Shown here one piece after another: positions 1 through 7,222 of a stretch of 51,611 nt of DNA. The stretch comes from an uncultured Prevotella sp. Lineage in GTDB: Bacteria; Bacteroidota; Bacteroidia; Bacteroidales; Bacteroidaceae. Positions within the stretch are counted from its first letter, which is position 1; each line of letters opens with the position of its first letter. The notes under the pieces are model-generated. The model was given only the letters and a program-made list of their open reading frames with translations, made no database searches and was not told where the DNA came from. The stretch lies in contig CAJONQ010000003.1 in NCBI GenBank assembly GCA_905235835.1, positions 1 to 51,611 of the forward strand, in the 5' to 3' direction. Made by a program: the position numbers and the translations under genes.

Positions 1-110
1 GGGATGCTTCCCAACACCCTTGGGAGGTATCGGAGTACCCCCATAACTGATATCGGAACGAGTGATAAACTATATCTTTGTCAAATGAAGGCTTTATTTG
101 AACCGTTTAA

Positions 111-220
111 GGGCTTCAGTCGGTATGAAAAGGGGCTTCAGTCGGTATGAAAGTGGGCTTCAGTCGGTAACTGAGTCCCCTTCGGTCGGTAACTGAATGC
201 CCTTCAGTCGGTAACTGATT
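111..220. repeat. Five tandem 22-bp repeats
   Basis: Units start at 111, 133, 155, 177 and 199, so the period is exactly 22 bp. Every unit keeps a core close to CTTCAGTCGGTA (the fourth has CTTCGGTCGGTA). Units 1-2 continue with TGAAA, units 3-5 with ACTGA. The ACTGA form creates a small inverted repeat (TCAGT-CGGTA-ACTGA) in each unit. The copies are directly adjacent with no unique spacers, so this is not a CRISPR array. The function is unknown; protein-binding iterons or a polymorphic repeat are possible. Confidence 0.85.
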
Positions 221-307
221 CTGAAGAGAATTTTTAAGAAAATCGAAAAAACATCTCCCCTCCTCCCGTCATGTGGCTCAAACCCCGATAAATAAAGGGC
301 GGAGGGC

Positions 308-347
308 ACGGGAGTAGTACGGGAGTAGTTGGAGCGACTACTCCCGT
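308..347. repeat. Tandem plus inverted copies of ACGGGAGTAGT
   Basis: The 11-mer ACGGGAGTAGT lies at 308-318 and again at 319-329, and its exact reverse complement at 337-347. The second and third copies form an 11-bp hairpin with a 7-base loop. A related fragment (GGGGAGTAGT) follows at about 392-401. The hairpin is downstream of the minus-strand GH25 gene but no T run follows it on either strand, so it does not look like an ordinary intrinsic terminator. It may be an element end, a binding site or an RNA processing structure. Confidence 0.75.
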
Positions 348-462
348 CTTGAAACGCCCTGTACATCGGCATTTCAGAAGAAAACGGGAGGAGGGGAGTA
401 GTTAGTTGGTGAGTTTGTTCTGGAGTTTCACCCTATGGAGACTTCGAGGCTATAGCCATTCA

Positions 463-1359
463 CTACTCGTCCTGATAGGCTTCCTCACCAATCTGCTCAC
501 GGGCTCCGATGGTGAGTTTGCGGAGGTCGTAGAAGGAGCCGTTATAGATGTTGAAGTCGACCGTTCCCTTGATGCCGGCAAGTCGTCCATTGTCCGTATG
601 CTGCCAGAACTTCCAAGGTCCCTGATACTCCACCTGCTCCACATAGTAGTGCGCTATCCAATACGGATAACTATCAAATACTGAGTCGTTTAGGTATTTG
701 AGCTTAAACTTGTAATAAGTATAGATAATCGGCTTGATATGGTAATGTTTCTCCACGATCTCAAGCCACTCCAAGACACTCGCCTTGAACTGTTCGTCCG
801 TCTGGTTCTTGGGTTTATGCTCCACATCCAGGACAGGAGGCAGATCACCATTCTCCAGTTTCACGTTCTTGATGAAATACTCCGCCTGTGCCTTCGCAGG
901 AGAGTGGACACTGTAGAAATGATAGGCACCACGAGTAAAGCCATACTCACGAGCCTGATAGAAGTTATCGTGGAAATTCTCGTCGATAATACTGGCACCC
1001 TCTGTCGCCTTGATATACACGAAGCGCACAGGATACTTGTCTATCTGTCCGTTGTCTTTCAGTTCCGCCCAGTCGATCTTTCCCTGATGGTGACTGATAT
1101 CGATACCATGAATCTCATAGCCCTCCGGATAGCTGGCATCCCCATAGAGCGCACGCCAACGGAAGCCGAACGGTCCGACAAAGATATAATAGAAGAAGAA
1201 CACATACAGTCCGACGACCAAGGCTCCCCCAGCCCACCAAGCCCATCCCGGCATGTGCTGGAGCAAACGCACAAAGAGCCCTGGCCGCTTACGGCGGACA
1301 GGACTCGTGATGTGTCGCTTGGTAGTCGACTTATGCTGCGGTTTACGCTTTGTCGGCAT
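463..1359 (-). CDS. Membrane-anchored GH25 lysozyme-like protein
   Basis: This 298-aa protein belongs to the glycoside hydrolase family 25 muramidases, which cut the glycan strands of peptidoglycan. A basic N-terminus (about 1-35) is followed by one hydrophobic segment (about 40-61), so the enzyme is probably anchored in the inner membrane and faces the periplasm. The catalytic region begins with the GIDISHHQG motif (85-93, Asp87), continues with Glu120 and an LDVEH motif (Asp178, Glu180), and ends with the typical WQHTDNG segment and a DFN motif. It starts 9 bp after the pfp stop and is probably co-transcribed. Physiological substrate and role (wall turnover or defence) are not shown by the sequence. 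Confidence 0.88.
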   Translation of the reverse strand: MPTKRKPQHKSTTKRHITSPVRRKRPGLFVRLLQHMPGWAWWAGGALVVGLYVFFFYYIFVGPFGFRWRALYGDASYPEGYEIHGIDISHHQGKIDWAELKDNGQIDKYPVRFVYIKATEGASIIDENFHDNFYQAREYGFTRGAYHFYSVHSPAKAQAEYFIKNVKLENGDLPPVLDVEHKPKNQTDEQFKASVLEWLEIVEKHYHIKPIIYTYYKFKLKYLNDSVFDSYPYWIAHYYVEQVEYQGPWKFWQHTDNGRLAGIKGTVDFNIYNGSFYDLRKLTIGAREQIGEEAYQDE

Positions 1360-1368
1360 ACAATCGTA

Positions 1369-3003
1369 TTAAGCCTGCTCCAGAGCCAGTGTCTTTGTTG
1401 GCTGGTCGCAGACCTCTGTCGGTCCCCAGTACTGGATAGGACCAGGATATACATAGCAGGTATCCTTTGCCCACTTGTCACGCTGAGAAGCGAAGCGCTT
1501 GAAGGGAGCACCCTCCAGCTCTACGAGAGCCTTACGGATAACAGGCTTCATCTCACCGTTACGACGCTCCATGTTCATCATCATGGTGATGGGCACACCA
1601 CCAGCGATCCACTGGTCAGCGGGAGCGGTAGTATTCTTCACGATAGCCATGTACCCCGTCTTGCCATTGGCAATCAGCTGGGCAGCAGAGGTACCGAGGG
1701 CGTAGCAATAGTCTGCGTCGAAGTTAGAAGGAGCAGCGCAACGTCCCTCATAACCGAAGAAGTGATGGAGGGCAGAGAACTTACCAATGTACTTACCCTC
1801 TTTCTTCATGCGCTCCAACTTCTGAGCGACCATCGTAGAGAGCAGTTTCTCGGTCTCGATGAGTGATACCTGTACGTTTCCGTGCGGGTCACGGTCGAGG
1901 GCGAGCTGACGAGCCACGCCCACAGGCAGGCTGTTGAAGACAGCAAGGTTCTCCTCTGTCAGATGACTCTTCGCGAAGTCCACCTGCTCGTCACGGCTGA
2001 TATCCTTAGCCTCTGGGAGAGCCAGCACGTCGTTCAGCTGAGCGATCAGTTTCTTGATAGCAGGGATGAACTCAATCAGACCCTCAGGGATGATGATGGT
2101 TCCGAAGTTGTTACCCTCAGCGGCACGAACGGCAACAGTGTTAGCGATATAGCTGACGATATCGTCAAGGCTCTGCTCCTTAGCCTCTACCTCCTCGCTG
2201 ACGAGACAGATGTTAGGCTGTGTCTGCAAAGCGCACTCCAGGGCGATATGAGAGGCTGAGCGACCCATCACCTTGATGAAGTGCCAGTACTTACGTGCTG
2301 AGTTACAGTCACGCTCGATATTACCAATCAGCTCAGAGTAAGTCTTACAAGCGGTATCGAAACCGAAAGAAGTCTCAATCTGCTCGTTCTTCAAGTCACC
2401 GTCGATGGTCTTAGGACAACCGATCACCTGTACGCCATAGTTCTTGGCGGCATAGTACTCAGCGAGTACGCAGGCATTGGTGTTAGAGTCGTCACCACCG
2501 ATAATCACGATAGCCTTGATGTCGAGCTCACGGATAATCTCCAGACCCTTCTCAAACTGGTCAACCTTCTCCAGCTTTGTACGACCAGAGCCGATCATAT
2601 CGAAGCCACCCGTGTTACGATACTCGTCGATGACCTCCGCTGTCAACTCCATGTAGTTGTGGTCTACCAGACCGCCGGGACCCAGGATGAAACCGAAGAG
2701 ACGGTTCTCGGGGTTGAGCTTCTTAATCTGGTCGAACAGACCGGTAATCACGTTATGACCACCAGGAGCCTGACCACCAGACAGGATGATACCCACGTTC
2801 ATCTTCTTGGTGTTAGCCTCGTCGGCAGGAACGAACTCCACGATAGGCATACCATAGGTGTTGGGGAACAGTTTCTTGATCTCCTCCTGGTCACCCACAC
2901 TCTGGGTCGGCTGACCCTCTTTGATTTTCACTGCGCCTTGAAGAGCCTTTGGCAATTTAGGCTGATAGGCAGCTCTTGCTTTCTGCAATGCACTCTTTTC
3001 CAT
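1369..3003 (-). CDS. pfp: Pyrophosphate-dependent 6-phosphofructokinase
   Basis: This 544-aa enzyme phosphorylates fructose 6-phosphate with pyrophosphate instead of ATP, a reversible glycolytic step common in Bacteroidales. The PPi type is indicated by GGDDSN (169-174), where ATP enzymes have GGDG, and by PKTIDGDL (197-204). The GGQAPG loop (76-81) and [11 protein letters not shown] (246-256) complete the active site. The length fits the long PFP class. A TAnnTTTG promoter box lies about 45 bp upstream on the minus strand. The GH25 gene follows after 9 bp. Confidence 0.95.
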   Translation of the reverse strand: MEKSALQKARAAYQPKLPKALQGAVKIKEGQPTQSVGDQEEIKKLFPNTYGMPIVEFVPADEANTKKMNVGIILSGGQAPGGHNVITGLFDQIKKLNPENRLFGFILGPGGLVDHNYMELTAEVIDEYRNTGGFDMIGSGRTKLEKVDQFEKGLEIIRELDIKAIVIIGGDDSNTNACVLAEYYAAKNYGVQVIGCPKTIDGDLKNEQIETSFGFDTACKTYSELIGNIERDCNSARKYWHFIKVMGRSASHIALECALQTQPNICLVSEEVEAKEQSLDDIVSYIANTVAVRAAEGNNFGTIIIPEGLIEFIPAIKKLIAQLNDVLALPEAKDISRDEQVDFAKSHLTEENLAVFNSLPVGVARQLALDRDPHGNVQVSLIETEKLLSTMVAQKLERMKKEGKYIGKFSALHHFFGYEGRCAAPSNFDADYCYALGTSAAQLIANGKTGYMAIVKNTTAPADQWIAGGVPITMMMNMERRNGEMKPVIRKALVELEGAPFKRFASQRDKWAKDTCYVYPGPIQYWGPTEVCDQPTKTLALEQA

Positions 3004-3047
3004 AGAATCTATTAATTAATAAATTGAATTATTTCCTATTTGGCTGA

Positions 3048-3055
3048 CAAAATTA
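3048..3055 (-). promoter_or_regulatory. Promoter -7 box for pfp
   Basis: On the minus strand this reads TAATTTTG, matching the Bacteroidetes -7 consensus TAnnTTTG. It lies about 45 bp before the pfp start codon. No clear -33 element was found. Confidence 0.5.
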
Positions 3056-3127
3056 ATCATTTTCTGATAGAAATAAGAAAGAATAAGGGGTATTTTCTCC
3101 TTTTTAATATTTTTTTGTGATGAATGC

Positions 3128-3189
3128 TTGGTAAGTTGAAATAATTTCCGTATCTTTGGAGTTCAAAATACTATTAAATTTTAAGGAGG
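3128..3189 (+). promoter_or_regulatory. Promoter and strong ribosome binding site for the 3200 gene
   Basis: A TTG at 3128 is followed after 20 bp by TATCTTTG (3151-3158), which fits the Bacteroidetes -33/-7 layout. A full AAGGAGG at 3183-3189 lies 10 bp before the ATG at 3200. Such a strong Shine-Dalgarno is uncommon in this phylum and supports the chosen start. Confidence 0.6.
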
Positions 3190-3199
3190 ATAAAACTGT

Positions 3200-3469
3200 A
3201 TGGCAAACAAGAGAGCACTAAAAAAACAAATCAACCTAATCTGTGAGGAACTCTTTGTAGACTTTGTTGCAGCGTCACTGTATGGGAACACGCCCAACAA
3301 GCAGGAGACGGAGGCGATATTATTCTCTATCGCTAAACTGCAGAACAACTACATCAGCAGAGTCTCACATCCAGAGCCGGGCATGCCGGCAAAGCAATAC
3401 TATCGGGATCTCCGGGAGCAGTTCAGCAAACAGGTCTCCGAGATTCTCGACCAGATTAACAACCTATAG
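3200..3469 (+). CDS. Small conserved-looking protein of unknown function
   Basis: The 89-aa product is predicted cytoplasmic: it has no signal peptide or membrane segment and appears mostly helical and charged. I do not recognise a family. The start is fixed by a strong AAGGAGG site and a well-placed promoter, so the gene is probably real and well expressed. It heads a plus-strand run and its stop lies 4 bp before the start of the acyltransferase-like gene, suggesting translation in sequence. No function can be given from sequence alone. Confidence 0.7.
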   Translation: MANKRALKKQINLICEELFVDFVAASLYGNTPNKQETEAILFSIAKLQNNYISRVSHPEPGMPAKQYYRDLREQFSKQVSEILDQINNL

Positions 3470-3473
3470 CATT

Positions 3474-4031
3474 ATGTGGAAATCATTTTGTAACTGGCTA
3501 CTTTACAAACGTATGGGGTGGACCACCGAGGTAACGGAGGCTCACCCCGACAAGTATATTATCTGTCTGGCTCCCCATACCAGCAACTGGGACTTCCTGA
3601 TCGGGCAGCTATATAGTGGTGCGGAAGGTTTCAGGAGCAACTTCCTGATGAAGAAGGAGTGGTTCTTCTGGCCCCTCGGTCCTATCTTCAAGAAGCTGGG
3701 CGGCATCCCCGTATGGCGCTCTAAGCACACCAGTATGACGGACAACCTTGCCGAGACAGCACGACAGGAGAAAATCTTCCATCTATGTATCACACCAGAG
3801 GGTACCCGCTCTCCCAACCCGGATTGGAAGAAGGGTTTTTATTATATCGCCCAGAAAGCGGAGATACCTATCCTGCTCTATGGTGTGGACTACGAGCGGA
3901 AGCATATTGAATGTACCAAGACCATTATTCCCAATGGCGACATCGACCAACAGATGCGCGAGATTAAACTATACTTCAGCAAGTTCAAGGGTAAGAACCC
4001 CGAGAACTTTATGATTGGAAACATCGAATGA
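3474..4031 (+). CDS. Lysophospholipid acyltransferase-like (PlsC-type) protein
   Basis: The 185-aa product resembles the PlsC family of 1-acylglycerol-3-phosphate acyltransferases, which move acyl chains to lysophospholipids or related acceptors at the inner membrane. The catalytic HX4D motif is HTSNWD (35-40) and the PEGTRS motif (108-113) supplies the phosphate-binding site. The protein is shorter than classic PlsC (about 240 aa), like the compact branch seen in Bacteroidetes, so the acceptor could be an ornithine or glycine lipid. The reading frame is open further upstream, but that part overlaps the previous gene out of frame; the ATG at 3474, 4 bp after the preceding stop, is the natural start. 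The stop overlaps the next start (ATGA). Confidence 0.82.
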   Translation: MWKSFCNWLLYKRMGWTTEVTEAHPDKYIICLAPHTSNWDFLIGQLYSGAEGFRSNFLMKKEWFFWPLGPIFKKLGGIPVWRSKHTSMTDNLAETARQEKIFHLCITPEGTRSPNPDWKKGFYYIAQKAEIPILLYGVDYERKHIECTKTIIPNGDIDQQMREIKLYFSKFKGKNPENFMIGNIE

Positions 4032-6838
4032 AAAAGAATTATATTGTATTACTCCTGACTGCCGCGCTCAGCACAGGACAAATATCGGCACAGAACACCA
4101 ACACGGGTGCCATCAAAGACAAACTGGAGAATTACTTCAAGAACTATAAGCCACAGGGGGCTCAGTTCTCGAGGACGGCACACCTTTCCGACTTAGACAT
4201 TGACGACGACGAGAAGACGATCACCGTCAAGGTGAATGACGCCTTCGCAGAACAGAGTTTCACACCGCAAGTGGTGGAGAATATCTATACCAATATAAAA
4301 GAGGTGCTCCCCTCGCCTTATACTAAGTATGACCTAAGGGTGGAGACCCACGATTACGAGATAGAGGAGCTGATTCCCAACCGTCTCAAGAAGCATAAGG
4401 ACAAAGACCGCCAATGGGGGGATATCGACTACAAGGGTGAGCCGTGGGTCAAGAATGTCTCACTGCCTCATGATATCACGGAGGGTTTGCAGAACAGACA
4501 CCTGTCGCTCTGGGCGAGTCACGGTCGTTATTACGATGTGAAGACAAGCCAATGGAAATGGCAGCGTCCGAACCTCTTCGGTACGACAGAGGACTTGTTT
4601 ACTCAGACGATTGTCGTACCTTACCTCATCCCGATGCTGGAGAATGCGGGGGCGATTGTCTTCACCCCTCGTGAGAGGGTATGGCAACGGGAGGAGATCA
4701 TCGTCGACAATGATGGCAGCAAGCGTAACTATATCGAAGCGACATCCCATGGGAAATGGAAGACGACGACTGTCCCCGGCTTTGCCTATCATGACTCTGC
4801 CTACGTCGACAACGAGAATCCCTTCGAGGCTGGAACGGCACGAATGGTGAAGACCACCAACAGCAAGAGTCGTTATTCTCTTGCCAGCTATCAACCCGAC
4901 TTCCCAAAGAGCGGACGCTATGCCGTCTATGTGAGCTACCAGACGATGGACAACAGTATCGACAATGCCGAATATACCGTTTGGCACAAAGGTGAGCGTA
5001 CCGTCTTCCATGTCAACCAGCAGATGGGTGGTGGCACATGGGTCTATCTCGGTACTTTCGAGTTTGACAAGGGATATAGTGAGTTCAACCGTGTGACACT
5101 GACAAACCAGAGTGACCGCAGTGGTGTGGTGACGACGGATGCTATCCGCTTCGGGGGTGGTATGGGTAATATCAAGCGTGGGGAGTCTGTCAGCGGACTG
5201 CCCCGTGCCGTAGAGGGAGCCAGATACTATGCGCAGTGGGCTGGCATGCCCTACTCTGTCTATAGCGGTAAAGAGGGAATGGACGACTATGCCGACGATA
5301 TCAATGTGCGTTCCCACATGACCAACTATCTTGCTGGCGGCTCTCCTTTCGTACCAGACATCGAGGGACTGCGCGTACCTATCGAGTTGGCACTTGCCAT
5401 ACATAGCGATGCTGGTATCGCCAAAGAAGAGAACGGACTGATCGGTTCCCTGTCGATCATCACCTCCAACTTCAACGACGGAAAGCTCAACGCTGGTATC
5501 TCCCGTCTTGCCTCCCGTGACTTCTCCGACGCGCTGTTGACGAATGTCACCACAGGGTTACAATACCAGTACGGACGGTGGAACCGTCGTGAGCTCTACG
5601 ACCGTAACTATTCCGAGACCAGACTGCCTGCCGTACCGAGTGCTATCCTGGAGACATTGTCACACCAGAACTTCAATGATATGCGCTACGGACATGACCC
5701 GCACTTCAAGTTCACGCTGGCACGTATCATCTACAAGACCATCCTCCGTTATGTCAACGGGCAGCATAACCGCTCATGTGTCGTAGCCCCCTTGGCACCC
5801 GACCATTTCCATATCGAGCTTTCCAAGAACAAGGCACGACTGCATTGGGAGGAGGTGACAGACCTGCTAGAGCCGTCTGCCGAGGCTACTGGTTATATCG
5901 TCTATACCTCACAGGGAGGTGCCGATTTCGACAATGGTGTCTTTGTCAAGGGCAAGAGTCATGAGCTGGAACTGGAACCCGACATGCTCTACCATTTCAA
6001 AGTGGTTGCCGTCAACAAGGGAGGACGCAGTTTCCCCACAGAGACTCTCTCCGCCTATTATCATCCCGGTGCCAAGAAGACGGTGATGATCGTCAATAAC
6101 TTCCACCGCTTGTCGTCTCCCGCTATCCGTACTTTTGGTGACGAAAAGGATTTCGACTTGAACGACGACCCGGGTATCACTTATGGTACGACGGCAGGAT
6201 GGGCTGGTCATACGTTTGTCGCCGGCAATGAGTTCAACTATGTCACCACCCATGCCAAGGCAATCGCCTCCGCTCAGGAATATAATATTGTCAGTGCGTC
6301 CGACAAGGTGGTAGAGGCTGGCAAGGTGAAACTGAAGAACTATGCGCTGGTTGACCTCGTGTTAGGACTGGAACGCAACGACGGACATAGTCTGGTGTAC
6401 TACAAGACGTTCACGAAGACCATGCGGAAGGCGCTCTCTGACTACACCCGACGTGGGGGTGCCCTGCTGGTGAGTGGTGCCTATATCGGTACGGATATCG
6501 CCGGAGAGGAAGAGGAGCAGTTTGTGCAACAGACCCTGAAATGTGCGTATGGCGGACAGTACAGGGCACAGAGTGATGTGGTGGAGGGCATGGGAACCCA
6601 GATACCTTATTATAATAGACTCAACGAGGAGCATTATGCCGCTACCTCTGCGGATGTCCTCAACGCCATGCCGTCAGCTTTCCCCGTGATGCGCTATGCC
6701 GACGGACAGGATGCCGCTGTCGCCTATAAGGGAAAAGACTACCGCTCGTTCATCATGGGATTCCCCTTCGAGTGCATCAAGGAGGAGCAGAAACAAAGCT
6801 CCATCATGCGTGGAATATTAAACTTCCTATTAAAATAA
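4028..6838 (+). CDS. Exported amidase-like protein with inserted golvesin-type domain
   Basis: This 936-aa protein has a signal peptide (about 1-21). Related Bacteroidales proteins are often labelled xanthan lyase, which the sequence does not support. Residues around 155-230 and 395-580 look like two halves of an N-acetylmuramoyl-L-alanine amidase (amidase_3) fold: ASHG (His165), TEDL (Glu188), AIHSDAG (His459) and LETLS (Glu542) match the zinc ligands and catalytic glutamate. A beta-sandwich resembling the golvesin C-terminal domain (about 260-378) sits between the halves. A fibronectin III-like segment (about 590-680) and an alpha/beta domain follow. It probably acts on peptidoglycan or another exported glycan. 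The start overlaps the upstream stop by ATGA. Confidence 0.75.
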   Translation: MKKNYIVLLLTAALSTGQISAQNTNTGAIKDKLENYFKNYKPQGAQFSRTAHLSDLDIDDDEKTITVKVNDAFAEQSFTPQVVENIYTNIKEVLPSPYTKYDLRVETHDYEIEELIPNRLKKHKDKDRQWGDIDYKGEPWVKNVSLPHDITEGLQNRHLSLWASHGRYYDVKTSQWKWQRPNLFGTTEDLFTQTIVVPYLIPMLENAGAIVFTPRERVWQREEIIVDNDGSKRNYIEATSHGKWKTTTVPGFAYHDSAYVDNENPFEAGTARMVKTTNSKSRYSLASYQPDFPKSGRYAVYVSYQTMDNSIDNAEYTVWHKGERTVFHVNQQMGGGTWVYLGTFEFDKGYSEFNRVTLTNQSDRSGVVTTDAIRFGGGMGNIKRGESVSGLPRAVEGARYYAQWAGMPYSVYSGKEGMDDYADDINVRSHMTNYLAGGSPFVPDIEGLRVPIELALAIHSDAGIAKEENGLIGSLSIITSNFNDGKLNAGISRLASRDFSDALLTNVTTGLQYQYGRWNRRELYDRNYSETRLPAVPSAILETLSHQNFNDMRYGHDPHFKFTLARIIYKTILRYVNGQHNRSCVVAPLAPDHFHIELSKNKARLHWEEVTDLLEPSAEATGYIVYTSQGGADFDNGVFVKGKSHELELEPDMLYHFKVVAVNKGGRSFPTETLSAYYHPGAKKTVMIVNNFHRLSSPAIRTFGDEKDFDLNDDPGITYGTTAGWAGHTFVAGNEFNYVTTHAKAIASAQEYNIVSASDKVVEAGKVKLKNYALVDLVLGLERNDGHSLVYYKTFTKTMRKALSDYTRRGGALLVSGAYIGTDIAGEEEEQFVQQTLKCAYGGQYRAQSDVVEGMGTQIPYYNRLNEEHYAATSADVLNAMPSAFPVMRYADGQDAAVAYKGKDYRSFIMGFPFECIKEEQKQSSIMRGILNFLLK

Positions 6839-6858
6839 CAACAAAAAGCCTATTGATT

Positions 6859-7206
6859 ATGTACAAGATTCAAACAAACTCAAGCGGTACGAGAAGTATC
6901 GAGATTAGCGATCAACATCTGGAGACGATTGAGAAATATCAACTCTTCCGTGATATTATCGACTCGAATGGTTATGTGGACGAGCAGGTGCTCGACAAGC
7001 TGAAACTTATCATCCGCTCGATGCTGGAGTCAGATGCCGGTAAGGACAAGAACCTGCTGGACCTCTGTCTGGACGTGATCTATCACCAGAACATGAAGGC
7101 ATTCGGTCTGCAGCAACTCGTCCTGTTGTATATCAACTGGAAGAACCGTGGTAACGAAAACCTCGGTATGACGACACGTGCTTTCCTGGGGACACCGTTT
7201 AATTGA
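6859..7206 (+). CDS. Small protein of unknown function
   Basis: The 115-aa product has no signal peptide or membrane segment and appears largely helical and acidic (for example a KLIIRSMLESDAGKDKN stretch). I do not recognise the family. The frame is open further upstream, but that part overlaps the end of the amidase-like gene; ATG 6859, 20 bp after that gene's stop, is the likely start. It lies in the same plus-strand run as ygiQ, which follows after 16 bp containing a GAGAGTTGAGAGTT microrepeat. Confidence 0.65.
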   Translation: MYKIQTNSSGTRSIEISDQHLETIEKYQLFRDIIDSNGYVDEQVLDKLKLIIRSMLESDAGKDKNLLDLCLDVIYHQNMKAFGLQQLVLLYINWKNRGNENLGMTTRAFLGTPFN

Positions 7207-7222
7207 GAGTTGAGAGTTGGGG

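Larger units (their letters stand above)
1..462. other. Gene-poor stretch with repeats at the left edge
   Basis: No convincing protein gene is seen here. The stretch holds a promoter-like TATCTTTG at 73-80, five tandem 22-bp repeats (111-220) and a perfect inverted repeat (319-347), each listed separately. A 21-codon frame starting at ATG 85 runs into the repeats and stops at 150; it has no other support. The minus-strand frame across 160-372 is built mostly of repeat sequence. The left part may belong to a gene or element cut by the window edge. Confidence 0.6.

Noticed and set aside
85..150. 21-codon frame after a TATCTTTG box
   Set aside because: It is short and mostly repeat sequence, with no ribosome binding site; too little to call a gene.
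111..220. Possible CRISPR array
   Set aside because: Units are 22 bp and adjacent with no unique spacers, and no cas gene is in the window.
160..372. 70-codon minus-strand frame over the repeats
   Set aside because: Its sequence derives from the tandem and inverted repeats and no promoter or family supports it.
739..1866. Long plus-strand frame opposite the GH25 and pfp genes
   Set aside because: It spans two well-supported minus-strand genes with family motifs and has no start context or recognisable protein features.
4460..5404. 314-codon minus-strand frame inside the amidase-like gene
   Set aside because: It lies wholly opposite a gene with signal peptide and active-site motifs; its composition is that of a reverse-frame shadow.
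7217..7222. TTG start for ygiQ six bases upstream
   Set aside because: The in-frame ATG at 7223 is a better start and the two extra residues have no support.
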